Below are positions 21,961-33,562 of a DNA stretch of 64,000 bases, piece after piece (the first letter of the stretch is position 1; each line of letters begins with the position of its first letter). Made by a program: the position numbers and the translations under genes. The notes beneath the pieces are model-generated. The model saw only the letters and a list, made by a program, of their open reading frames with translations, was not told the origin of the DNA and did no database searches. The stretch covers positions 147,502,556 through 147,566,555 of the forward strand of contig NC_073746.1 in assembly GCF_029784135.1 (NCBI RefSeq), written 5' to 3'. This DNA comes from Toxorhynchites rutilus septentrionalis. Taxonomy: Eukaryota > Arthropoda > Insecta > Diptera > Culicidae.

Positions 21961-22395
21961 ACCGACGTGATCCGATGATTTTTTCATCGAGTCTCCTGTC
22001 TTTCAGTGTCTCAGATTTTTAAACTGTCTGCCTTGAATCTTATACCTAAGAAGGTTTCAATTAGAAAATTTGAATGTTCTTCTAACAGTCAAATATTCTA
22101 GGAATAGAACAAAAGCTGGTTGATTTTGTTTATTGGGTTTACCACTGACATGGCTAGAAAAAAAACTGAAAAAAAATATTTTAAAACTCTCTCTATATAT
22201 TTTTGTTTACTGTAGTTACAAATACTTCCAAAACAAAAAACTTCTAACTCTAAAATCATTTATATTCAATGTTTATGCATTATATTATGAAGGAAATACA
22301 TTGTTTCAGAAATAACTTTATCAATAACTTTAGACATCGATGTCGCAATTTGCTGCTTAAATTTTTACTCGAATGTATTTTAGCACTGTCTCAAA
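21961..22395. other. gene-free stretch
   Basis: AT-rich. A 60-codon ORF at 22133 is lysine- and leucine-rich low-complexity sequence. Nothing else is supported. Confidence 0.4.
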
Positions 22396-23309
22396 TAGGG
22401 GAACCGCGGGTAATACGGACAGTGAGGGTAATATGGACAGGTGGTTGATTTGTATAGTTACATTTTGAATTTCAGATTTCTGTTAATGAGAATACCTTCT
22501 ACATATTATTCTATAATATTCAAGCCACCCTATGGCAATGAATACTGATCAAAAGTGGAAAAGGGAAACAAAAACCGAAAAATCATACATGATTCCGCGT
22601 GAGGATTTAATTTTAGCTGCTTCTATATTAAACATTTTGAGTGGTTTAATATCAAAATTCAATTCGCTGATAGTTATTTTTCGGTTTGTGAGCTAACAGA
22701 GAAGCGATATTAGGTATGTACGGAAAAGTAAATTCATTTTTTAGTCGAAAATTTAAAATTATTGAAATAATTGTACTGGTGGGGTGAAACGGACAGTTGC
22801 CAGTGGGAGTGAGAGATGAACTGTGAAAAGTATTTTTAATCTATTCCTAAGAAAAGCCCTGCGTCTATAAATGGAAATCAAATCGAAAAATGTGGACTGT
22901 TTAGAAGCTGGCTGGAACCAAAAGCAAAATAGTAGAGGTTCTGTCCGTTTATACTGCTGAAAAGTACGATATCATTTCTAGGTGGATTATTTCGATTTTT
23001 CCGTCATTTAACGGATAAAATCATTCCTCTCGCGATCGATAAACCTCTACGCTTCATATATTACATATTACCATATTACCCCCACTACATGTTCATTATA
23101 CCCGCATCGAAAAAAATTTTGTACTTTACGGTCTGTTTTAATTTTAGTAAAAAACATTGAAAAACATTTTTTTTGTAAAATAGTTGGCCAATTGGGTAGA
23201 AAAACAGTATATTGAAGTACAGGAAACTGCATCAAAGTTTTGGAAAATATGAGTTTCCAAATATATAATAAAGTTCTTCTTAACATGTCAGTTTTACCCC
23301 CACCTCCCC
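22396..23309. repeat. candidate MITE with TAGGGGA ends
   Basis: TAGGGGAACCGCGGGTAATA at about 22396 is echoed, inverted, at 23285-23309, whose complement reads TAGGGGAGGTGGGGGTAAAA. Variants of GGTAATAYGGACAG recur at 22410 and 22428, GTGAAACGGACAG near 22785, and TTACCCCCACTAC near 23075. There is no ORF of note. The ends match imperfectly. Confidence 0.45.
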
Positions 23310-23339
23310 TACTAGGTTTTGTGCATTTATCCATTGAAC

Positions 23340-23860
23340 AATTCCATGCAAAATCGACCAGAAACAGTCCATGCCAAACCGATATATATTGGTTCATAGA
23401 TTTTTGTCAAAAGTGGTAATTTTGTTCTTCGTCGCAAAACAGTGGACCCGTACTTTTTTTATTATTAGGGTGCCCAGTTCAATTTTAGGGTGGTTCGAAA
23501 AATGTTTTTTCCACTTTTTCTCAAAACTGACATATGATTGACATATAAAATTGAAGACAATGAGCTAGCTTTTTATTAAAAAAAAAATTGAGCTTGTCAA
23601 AAAAATTGATTTTAATTTCGTTTTTGAGATATGATTTTTTTTTTGTTTTTGAGATATGATTTTCCAAAGCTGAGCGGGGTTCGAAAAAATCATTTTTCCC
23701 TTATCCAAAAATGACTTTTTGCAATTATTCTAACTACTGAACCGATTCAGATGATCGACATATCAAATTGAAGGTTATTTTGTCTCGGTGTCGATTTCGG
23801 TTTCCCAGGGGTCGACATAAATGAAAATTGATTTTAGGGGTCGACCAGATATAAATATCG
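23340..23860. repeat. dispersed repeat with ACCGATTCAGATGATCGACA
   Basis: This segment shares order and wording with 41180-41450 and 41820-42400: a CCATGCCAAA-ATATATTGGTTC start, TTTTGTTCTTCGTCGCAAAA, an AGGGTGCCCA step and an ACCGATTCAGATGATCGACA step. It is AT-rich and non-coding. The region 42345-42375 has the last motif inverted, which suggests that the complete family is palindromic. Confidence 0.55.
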
Positions 23861-24270
23861 ACCCCTATAAAACAACACAAGTTCTTATTTGAAATATTCA
23901 AGCTGCTGCATAATTTGTGTTACTTGAACTACCCCGTTATAAGAATGACTAATATCTTAGTAGAAAGTTTAATTGTTGTACATAAAAAAAACTCAACAAG
24001 ACGATAAGCGTGCGCAAGATGAAAAGAGAAAATCACAAAAAGTGTAAGATGAAAACTTCGGCAAGTAAAAAAAAACGTGAACAGATTCTTGCAAGATATT
24101 GTGTTTGAGTGTACGAGTCGTGCAGGCACGTTTTAAATTTCTCTATATTTTAAACATATACGCGATTCAACACGAAGAAAGTCATCATCCAGTTCATGTC
24201 CAAACATGCTCCTGATATTTTACTGTGTAACAAGTTGCCCTTAGGTTGCAAGTTCATTTGCGTTCTGAAT

Positions 24271-24785
24271 TACTACATGGGCTGAGAAGTCTCAGGGTTT
24301 TTCAACCGATGGCTCCACTAAAAAATGAACAAAATTCATTTTGAGAGATTCATCTGTCACTAGCTTATGTGTGAAGTTTCATGACATTTCGTTTATTTGT
24401 TCACGAACTACAGTTGTTTAAGTTTCACTACCTGAGCATGCGTATGAAAAATGGAAAAAAAGAGGAATATCGTATTTTGATTAAACATCGTTTTTTGATG
24501 GGAAAAACTCATGAACAACGCGAGTTAGCTGAGGACGTAGGAATTTCAAAAGAGCGAGTGGGATACATTTTGGACGACATTTTGGACATAAAAAAGCTTT
24601 CCGCGCGATGGGTGCCGCGTTTGCTGACCGTCGACCAAAAACAGCGGCGTGTTGATGATTAAACAGCCGGGTTGTCGTTGTTGGGGCGTAATCGAGTGTA
24701 CTACTTTCGACGTTTTGTGACAATGGATGAAACGATTTTTGCTAAACATATGAAGATTGATACCAGAAGAGAATTGATCATTCAG
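24271..24785 (+). pseudogene. truncated irritans-like mariner
   Basis: The likely left end is ACATGGGCTGAGAAGTCTCA near 24275. The N-terminal transposase text EEYRILIKHRFLMGKT is joined by an internal deletion to ELAEDVGISKERVGYILDD, KLSARWVPRLLTVDQKQRR and, after a TAA at 24660, YYFRRFVTMDETIF. The last piece carries the first catalytic Asp (MDET). The order and wording fit the irritans mariner subfamily. It stops at about 24785, 15 bp before a GACGTAG-palindrome MITE, and does not resume beyond it. The second and third Asp are lost. Confidence 0.82.
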
Positions 24786-24799
24786 GCCGTGGAACGTTT

Positions 24800-25421
24800 T
24801 TGACGTAGAACTACGTCTTTAATCAAGGGTGCCAAATCAGAAAACAGGTCACGTTTTTATGAAATATAGTTAACGTTAATAACTGTTTTTGCCGCGAACG
24901 GATTTTGGCGATTTACATACCAAACGAATCGAAAATTCCCTAAGATTTGTTTGTTTTGATTAGTAAAGAATCTCGCTGAGGCAAACTTTCAAGCCGTTGA
25001 CATAGTTTGTTTTCCGTCATCGTAAAGGCTTCGTTGGTGCCTTTGACAATGCATCAATGCATTGAACTGACGCTATGATGAAGCAGGTGTTAAGGTTGTG
25101 CACCAAAAAATTATCTGGGTAATACCAAGTTATTCAATAAGTTATAATAAATTATAATATTAATTTGTTTGGGTTCGCGTGTCAGTTGCAAAACATTCTC
25201 CACTAAAGATGATAACTGCGCTTATCTCGGCATGTATTGTTCTGCGAGGACAAGAATGAATCATCGAACAATAATCGTCAAATGATTTCATAAGAAAAAA
25301 AATATTTCAGGGCGACTAAACTGGTAGAATGGTTCTTTCTAAAATTTCGTAGCATTATAAAATAATATTCGCAGTTATAAACAAGCGACTTGAATTAAAC
25401 TACAGCGTAGTTCTACGTCAA
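24800..25421. repeat. GACGTAG-palindrome MITE family, copy 2
   Basis: 622 bp. It starts TTGACGTAGAACTACGTC and ends with the complement of TTGACGTAGAACTACG. Internal blocks match copy 1 (12002-15050): AGGGTGCCAAATCAGAAAAC, then the GGTTGTGCACCAAAAAATTA block, then ACAAGCGACTTGAATTAAAC near the right end. It is non-coding. The first 18 bp of the terminus are themselves nearly palindromic. Confidence 0.75.
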
Positions 25422-26176
25422 TATTTTTTTTCTACATTCACAGACAGACCTTTAGTAGCAAAAAATCTGGCCCTAAATTGCACCAGTATTTACTATATGT
25501 TATAAGTGCTATCAAAAAGCTACGAAGCAATTCTTTGAACACTCGATTATTTGCTCAACTTTATGAGAAAAACAACGAAATCTTTATTCGGTTACTTTTA
25601 GACGCTGGAGTCGGCTAGATTTTCCGCTTTTTTGAATTTGTGTTTCAGCTGCAGGGTGACTATTTCAACAATATCCCTTCTGATAAAACTATAGAAACAA
25701 AATTTGAACAGAAAAGAATAGTCACAGTTTCCTTATTTGTCAAAATTATCACAAAAGTTTCGATACCATGTTATATTATAACATGTCACTAACTTGGATT
25801 ACACAAGGATTCCACCACAATGTTTTAGTATCTTCAAAATTTTCAAATTCCTCAATGGATAAGAAATCCGTAAATCCGCAAATCCGTCATGGAATGAGCC
25901 AAGGTGATAACGCAAGAAAAATTGATTATCATCAGCACAATTGAGTAGCTCAAGCAGGAGTAAAACCAAGGTTGTCATAAGTTCTGGTTACACCACAACA
26001 TTGAAACACAGTATCCTGCGATGCAGGACATTGCTGAAAAATATTTTCTCGTTTTTCCATCATCTTTGCCGAAAAAGGCTTCATTGTGATTATAAATAAC
26101 CCGAAACCGAAGGAATCATTTGAAAATCAACATACGCGGAGATTTAAGGCTTTTATTAACTTATACTTAACCTTTT
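25422..26176. other. gene-free stretch
   Basis: AT-rich sequence with no gene or repeat that I can define. It separates two copies of the same MITE. Confidence 0.4.
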
Positions 26177-26731
26177 TTGACGTAGAACAACGTCTTTCAT
26201 TGAGGGTGCCAAATAACAGATCACATTATCATGAAATAAAGTTAACGTTAATAACTATTTTGTCGCGAACGAATATTGACGATTTACATACCAAAAGAAT
26301 TGGTAATTTCCTAAGATTTGTTTTTATGCTATATATTAAAATCCCGTGGTGTGTAAATGGTTTAAATTGATGAAAACTAGAAACATTTCAATATCCCATA
26401 CATTTGTGAGCTTCCCTACCCATGGCGTCAATAACGAGCAACTTATCGGCGATCAACGAAGGGGAATGATTTAAAGTCTCCGTGAATAAAGAAAAGAAGA
26501 AGACGAAGAAGATCGAAGGGGAATATTTGCCTAGAGCATAAATATTGGATCTCGCAGAGACAAACTTTCAGTATCGTTCTAGATAGGAAACAATGAACAT
26601 CGCTTGTTCTTCCTAGTTTTGCGTCATCACATGTCTTCGTTTCGGATTGAGCGGTGGACGCGACCAAATTACTTTCTCGCTGATGTCTCTGGCTCTGACT
26701 TCAACAAAATAACAGCGTAGTTCTACGTCAA
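26177..26731. repeat. GACGTAG-palindrome MITE family, copy 3
   Basis: 555 bp, from TTGACGTAGAACAACGTC to the complement of TTGACGTAGAACTACG. It keeps the left-middle part of the family (TATCGTTCTAGATA and CGCGACCAAAT) that copy 2 has lost. It lacks both the foldback element and the 200-bp insert seen in copy 1, so it serves as the uninterrupted comparison. Confidence 0.75.
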
Positions 26732-28685
26732 CTTAATTTTTTTCCTAAATAGCTAATTTATTTTGCAAGAACTTATTTTAATCAGACATATCGATTTTAA
26801 GTTACGATTTTTGAAAATACGATCAATGATTTTTAATAACCCCTTTTCATAAATCAGTCGTAATTTAAATTTATCACATTATAATGAAAATTGTAATTTT
26901 GTAATTGTAATTCTAGTTTCCATCATATGAATCAAATTTCAAGAAAATCGGAGAGAGTCGGATCAGCGGCCGGGCGATTTGGCGTGAAATTGGTCCATAT
27001 TTATCCAGAACTACAAAATTAATCCGAACGTTCAATTGAGGTGCACTGATAATAGAGCGGCGTGAAGATTCCAGTACGCCCGTACATATATTAAAGTCCG
27101 GAAGCTCCCATCTAAGCTAAATAACTGTCTTCCGTCTAACCCATCGACTTTATCATACTCATCTGGTGACTATCGCGGCGACCTTTTTGCTCCGTTCGCT
27201 CCTAACCGTTTTGGATCTGCAAATCTAGCGATGTAACAAACTGGTGGAAAAATAATCGTGATTGATTTACTAGTTCTGATTTTTCTGCTCATGTGAACAC
27301 CGGAAAAAATGTGCGACACGTCGTCTAGCAATATGTCCACCCCTTTTTATGGTCGTGGGGCGGGAAGCAAAAATAAAATATTGAAAGCTATATCATAGCG
27401 TGGGTTCAGAATGGTTCAAGCCATCCAGGTCGGAATATAATTTATCTGCTCATTCAATTTTCCAAATGTTCGGTGGGATAGGTTGTGTGGGTACACACAC
27501 AAGAACTCACATGAACGCACGCACGAGCAGCTGCAATAAATTATGTTAAAGCCAAAGATTTATTCCAGCACAATGAAGTCGATTGTTGTTTCAAAACGAG
27601 TTCATTCTTTTCACATTGGGATCAATAATGTATATGCTAAACATAAATCGAAATTTGTCTCGAATGATTGTTGTCTAATTGCATGGAAATTTGATCAGAT
27701 TACTTGACAAGCATCATAATCGTTCGCATATGTCAACCCACACTGTATGAAGAGCGCGGCTATGGAAGAGAGCAAATTTTTTTTAGAAATATAGCGTGCG
27801 TACGATAGAATCCATTTTCCGCGCACATCGTTCACGTTTTAGTACAGGAATATCCCGAGTTATTTGCAAGAAATGCCAGAAACAATTATAACGTACAAAA
27901 ACAATACCCTTATTCAACTTTCGACAGGAAATTGAAGTGGGCAGTAGAGCAAAATGAGTTACTGGCCAGAGACAACCCAGGCAGGAAATTTTGTGTGAAA
28001 GTTTGTGCGGTGGTATGACAAAGGACGAATTTCCATCACTGGTTTTGTGTGAATACCCTTGTCATGCCGGTGATAAATTGTAATTTCGGAATCAAGTTTC
28101 CGTTAATCCATGTTTAATTTAAGGGAATTTGACCGCAGCTGGCCGAATTGCAATACGTTATTAATGTAATTAGTTAAGGGTATTGGGAGGGATCATGGTG
28201 ATGTTCTTGAAGTCAAATCCAATTTAACGCGTATATGCATGTTTGAATACATAATAAATCAAAATTATCAATTAAGGATGTAGAAGAACATTCGGAAAAT
28301 ATTTTTCACTGCAGTGTTATATGGGATCAATTAATTTTTGAATTTTCAACGACTTCTTCTTTCCTATGTGATGGTTTGATTTTGATTTGGAATAAGGTTC
28401 CCTACAAATTATCTGTTATTTCTTCAGCTTGCTCATTTCAAACGTTCGTTATTCTGTTGACAAGCACTTCATTTTCATATTTACAGAGGATAATTAATTT
28501 CTTGATTTCAAAATTATAGCTTTGTTTTCCAAGAGGTGACAAACATATCCAACATGTTTTGTTCAGTTTCATTTTGCTTATCACAAAGTGGAACCATAGG
28601 AAATCAAACAATGTGAAAGACTTGTAATAGTTTTGTTCTTGCATATGAGTTGACTCTGGTCGTGTTTTATTAATACACAGGAGTA
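26732..28685. other. gene-free stretch
   Basis: About 2 kb with no long ORF, no tandem repeat and no clear inverted termini. It could be unique intergenic or intronic DNA and is the sort of place to look for host regulatory sequence, but I see no specific signal. Confidence 0.4.
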
Positions 28686-30820
28686 ATTCCAAATGAAATC
28701 GACAAATGACAAAACATGAGTATTTTTGATTCGAATGAAAGTGTGTATTCCGTTTGGGTTAGAGGAAATATGAGTTTTCCACAGCAATTGGGAATTTTTT
28801 GACTCAAGCGTAACTTTTGAAAAGGGCGTATCGATTTGAGTAAGAGAAAGCTTTGATAATTTATATCTCAAAAACTATAAGTCGTACCGAAATAGTGTCT
28901 TAGAAAGAGTTATAGAGTATTGATGATTGAATATGAAAAAAATGTACACTGAGAAAATTTTTTTTTCTCTTTTTTTTTATTTACAAAATAAAAATTCAAT
29001 TTGCAATATCCAAAATACATATTTCTTAATTTTTTTTTAATTTTTTCATATAAAATAGAAGTCATGCAGAAGATTTAAAAAATGGGCCCAAAATGGTAAA
29101 ACTATTTTTGACGAATTTTAGGGAACATCGAATTTTTAGGAACTTTCGAAACTTCGAATTTTTGTATGTTAATAATCATTTTTAGCCACAAGTTATTATC
29201 AATCTCCTTCTAATTGTAGCCATTCTCGAAATATTAAAAAAAATATTTCTAATTTATTGTCTATTTTATAGTAAATAGTCCCTTTTAATATGTTTGTCGT
29301 GTTATACCGTCATGTTCATGAAATTTTATGAATTTACTTATAATGTCCAACAACTTTTCCAAATACATCATCATGGTTCATTTTTTGACTCAAGCGTAAC
29401 TTTTGAAAAGGACGTATGGATTTGAGTAAGAGAAATCTTTGATAATTTATATCCCAAAAACTATGAGTCGTACCGAAATAGTGTGTTAGAAAGAGTTATA
29501 AAGTATTGTTGGCTTAATTTGAAAAAAAATATACACTGAGAAAAAAAATAAGTACTCTTTTTTAATTTACAAAATAAAATTTTAATGTGCCATATCAAAA
29601 AATATGTATTTTTTTATATTTTTTTCAATTTTTTCATATAAAATAGAATTCATGTATAAAATTTAAAAACTAGGCCCAAGATGGTAAAACTATTTTTGAC
29701 GAAATTTGTGGAACATCGAATTTTTAGGAATTTTCGAAACTTCGAATTTTTGTATGTTAGCAATCATTCTTAGCCACAAATTATGAATTCTGATGTGATT
29801 TGAAACAAAAACGGTTATTATCAAACTCCCTCTAAATGCAACCATTCTCGAGATATTTAAAAAAATATTTCTAATTTCTTTTTTATAGTAAATAATCTCT
29901 TTTAATATGTTTGTCGTGTTATACCGTCATGTTCATGAAATTTTATGAATTTTCTTGTAATTTCCAACAATTTTTTTGATTGATTGAAGTTTGTATTAGG
30001 ATAAAAAAGATTTTTTAGTTTCGCTACGTTTTGTATTAACCCACATGTCTTCGAATGTTTCGTAACGTAACTCCCAAACATATGTCTTTACCATAACGAT
30101 GTATTTGGAAAAATTGTGGGAAATTATAAGCGAATTCATAAAATTTCATGAACATGATGATATAACACGACAAACATATTAAAAGGGATTGTTTACTATA
30201 AAAAAGACAATAAATTAGAAATATTTTTTTAAATATTTCGAGAATGGCTACATTTAGAAGGAGATTGATAATAACCTTTTTTGTTTTAAATCATATCAGG
30301 ATTTATAATTTTTGGCTAAAAATAATTGTTAACATACAAAATTCGAAGTTTCGAAAATTCCTAAAAATTCGATGTTCCACAAAGTTCGTCAAAAATAGTT
30401 TTACCATCTTGGGCTCATTTTTTAAATTTTCTGCATGACTTCTATTTTGTATGAAAAAATAAAAAAAAAATTTAAAATATGTATTTTGAATATTGAAACT
30501 TGAATTTTCATTTTGTAAATAAAAAAAGAGTACTAATTCTCTTTCTCAGTGTACATTTTTTCATATTCAACCATCAATACTCTATAACTCTTTCTAAGAC
30601 ACTATTTCGGTACGACTCATAGTTTTTGAGATATAAATTATCAAAGATTTCCCTTACTCAAATCGATACGCCCTTTTCAAAAGTTACGCTTGAGTCAAAA
30701 AATTCCCAATTGCTGTGAAAAACTCATATTTCCTCCAACCCAAACGTAATACATACTTTCATTGGAATCAAAAATACAAGTTTCTAAAATCTGCATTTTT
30801 AGGACGATTTCATTTGAAAT
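28686..30820. repeat. 2.1-kb element with ~700-bp inverted arms
   Basis: The left arm begins near 28686 (CCAAATGAAATCG) and the right arm ends near 30820 with its complement. Matching continues inward through AACAGCAATTGGGAATTTT-type text, GACTCAAGCGTAACTTTTGA and GAGTCGTACCGAAATAGTG-type text (as CGGTACGAC on the right). A second direct copy of the left arm starts at about 29385, so the order is arm, arm, inverted arm. The spacer near 30000-30100 has TTTCGCTACGTTTTGTATTA. There is no transposase; short ORFs in the arms are AT-rich noise. Confidence 0.78.
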
Positions 30821-30957
30821 TGCTGACAGGCAAAATGTTGGAAAGATATACATCAACGTTTATTACCGTACCAAACCCCAGCAATGGTATCATTAAAACA
30901 GGAATTCATGGCGAGCAGACTCGTTATCAAATTTAAAGCGATTTATCTTGAACTATG

Positions 30958-32113
30958 TCTATAAAAATGGATTTCTGTCTGTCTGTCTGTCTGTCTGATT
31001 CTTATGGACTCGGAAACTACTGAACCGATCGACATGGGCATGTAGGAGTTTTTGGGGTCGGGGAAGGTTTTTATGATAGTTCGAGACCTCTCCCCCCTCT
31101 CTGAGGAGGGGCTGCCATACAAATAAAACACAAATTTCTGCATAACTCGGGAATCAACCAAGCAAATGGAACCAAATTTGACTTGTGGTGGTTTTAGGGT
31201 GCAATAATTGTTTTTACGGTAGTTAGACACTCCTCCCTCTCTCTTAGAGAGGGCTGCCAAACAAATGAAACACAAATTTCTGCATAACTCGAGAACTGAG
31301 CCACATTTGGCATGTGAAGGTTTAACAGGGCACGAAACGTTTCTATGGTAAATAAACACTCTCTCTGGGGGGAGGGGCACTCCCATACAAATTAAGCTTA
31401 ATTCCTACATAACTTAAGAACTAATCAAGCAAACGGAACCATATTTTGCGTGTGAAGGTTTTAGGGGGCAATAAATGTTTCTATGGTGGTTAGATACCTC
31501 TTCCCCTCTCTAAGGGGAGGCTACCATACAATGAACCACAAATTTTCTGCATAACTCGAAAGCTAATCAATCAAATGGAGTCAAATTTGGCATGTGAAGG
31601 TTTTAGAGTACGAGAAATGTTTCTATGATGGTATGACACCCCTGCCTCCTCTGAAATGGAGAGGTGGTCCCGTAAAAATAATACACGTATTTCAACCAAA
31701 CATGACAATTGAAAATTTTTGAGAAACTCTAAAGGAAAAGTGAAAAATTCGGAAAATTCAATTCGCATATGTTCTACAATTACATAGTGACAAGCGTTGC
31801 TAGTTCATATAGGGCCGATTTAGGGCTGTTTTTATTCTATCATATTTTCTGTATCAAACATTTATTCCATGTAACGGAGAAACCTGTTATTTGCAAGTTG
31901 ATGAAAAATCTTGCACGAGAACTGTGTCTGAAAATAATCTGATATTATAATGTCGAGTTTTGGTACAAGTATTGACATTTTGAGAGTATATTAGAAGATC
32001 AATCAATGAACAGTTTTGCGATTGGACCCATGAACGTGCGCTTAGTAAGAAAACGTGAATGTAATTACGAAAAACAAGTTTTGGGCGGTACGAAGTTTGC
32101 CGGGTCAGTTAGT
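30958..32113 (+). mobile_element. tandem-array element with CTAG-type end (Helitron-like candidate), copy 1
   Basis: It starts TCTATAAAAATGGATTTCTG followed by a CTGT microsatellite and CTACTGAACCGATCGACATG. It then contains four or more units of a 125-145-bp repeat (31090-31690), each with TTCTGCATAACTCG. It ends AAGTTTGCCGGGTCAGTTAG followed by T. A 5' TC and a 3' CTRR before T, with a GC-rich stretch just upstream, are features of non-autonomous Helitrons. Copies at about 40770-41172 and 53815-54790 end CCGGGTAAGCTAGT and CCGGGTCAGCTAGT. No Rep/helicase is present. Confidence 0.5.
31090..31690 (+). repeat. 125-145-bp tandem array, about 4 units
   Basis: The TTCTGCATAACTCG step (diverged in the third unit) recurs near 31136, 31277, 31405 and 31543. 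Each unit also has an AGAGGGG-type purine block, a GCCATACAAAT step and a TTTTAGGGTGCAATAAATG-type step. The units are diverged, so the array is not newly amplified. Confidence 0.75.
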
Positions 32114-32417
32114 TGGATATAAAAATCGTATCATAACGAATCCTATTTATATACAATCGACCACCGGGTTCTGCTCAGATATCGAGAGAGATAAAATTAT
32201 TAAAAATGTCATCATTAAAGCTTCATCCCATGAACAACGGAAATTTCGACACCCTGTCTTTATTTCTTTGTATTTGCCAACAGATGATTTCCATCCCAAT
32301 GACATTAGTACTTAAACTAACTTAAACTAACAACACAAATTTTAAAACTGACAACACCGTAAACTAACAAAAAAATCGTCTAAATTCGCGCTTATTCGAT
32401 TCTTGTGACACCGTCTG
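32114..32417. other. gene-free stretch
   Basis: A short spacer of AT-rich DNA with a CTTAAACTAA direct repeat near 32313-32330. No gene is supported. Confidence 0.4.
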
Positions 32418-33410
32418 TTTAGAGGCGAATGAACTGAAAAGTTTAAAGCCTCTTTAATCCAACCTCATCATCATCTTGTGACACATTGTAACAAAGTAAC
32501 ACTTATTGAAAACACGACACATACTCCGCACTGGTTCATGTAGGCCATAGTTCGTTCTAGCGTGATGTATGATGAGAAATGAGTGTGATCGTAGATGACG
32601 ACGACGGGTATTAATGTGCAACATACTGAGCAGTGTAGGACAATCGATATTGCCCTGCAAGAGATTTGCAACGAAGCATGCTTTCGTTACCTTGCGTCTC
32701 GCGTCCAATAGTTCCAGGTTGATGAGCTTACATCGGCTTGTGTAGCTTGGCAAATTCAAAGGATCCCTCCAGCTGAGGTGACGAAGTGCAAACCTAATGA
32801 ATTTCCTTTGAACAGATTCAATGCATTGTGTTCCATTTTGGTAGTGCGGTGACCAAGCAATAGATGAGTATTCCAGGATAGGACACACAATTGAACAATA
32901 TAAGGCTTTTAGGCAGTAAACGTCCTTGATTTTTTTGCCAAAGCGAAAAAGAAACCCCAATTGCGAAGTGGCTTTAAATACAGCATATGACCATATGATT
33001 ACTCATTCCAAGTTTGTCAAATTTAGCTACTGCTATTCGATGATTCATCTTATCAAACGTTGCGGATAATTCGGTGTAGATAGCGTCTTCTTGTAGTCCA
33101 TTCTCAATTTGATGTATCACGAACGAGGTGAAGCACGTCAAGTTAGTGGTCGTAGAACGCTTAGGCATAAATCCGTGTTGTTCCAATGAGATATACTGTG
33201 AACACCTTTGCATTAACGCCTGAAGCACGATCAGCTCAAACAACTTCGAGGTGGCACATAATGCAGCAATACCTCGATAGTTCGAAACGCTCCGTTTGCA
33301 ACCTTTCTTATATACTGGAAAAACATACGACTGTTTCCAGCATCTCGGGAATACACCGGAAGAGAAGGATAGATTGAACAGTGTCGCTAGAGGTGACGCA
33401 AGTGTGTCTA
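32418..33410 (-). pseudogene. CR1/Jockey-like retrotransposon, RT part and C-terminus
   Basis: On the minus strand, 33438-32974 encodes the start of the reverse transcriptase (FPRCWKQSYVFPVYKKG, SNYRGIAAL, EQHGFMPKRST) and reaches motif A in an altered form, IYTELSATFDKMNH. The next frame, 32960-32454, is already the region beyond the RT core (LEYSSIAWSPHY, SVQRKFIRFALRHL, RTNYGLHEPV). The conserved PQGS and YADD boxes that should lie between are absent: about 200 codons were deleted near 32970. The piece is separated from its upstream part by the ITmD37E transposon at 33411-34706. It cannot make an active RT. Confidence 0.85.
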
Positions 33411-33562
33411 AAGGGTGTGTCACATCAAATTGCATCACGGAAAAAACGCTGTAGAAATTTAATTTTTAGGAATTATATCTTCAGCTTTCGCTTATAATCA
33501 GATAAGAGTGTATAGATCACGTTGGCCATGCTTCACTGTCAATTTTTCGTAAATTTGGAAAA

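Noticed and set aside
30244..30438. ORF within the right arm of the long inverted-repeat element
   Set aside because: AT-rich DNA; the matching positions in the other arms are not open, so there is no coding conservation.
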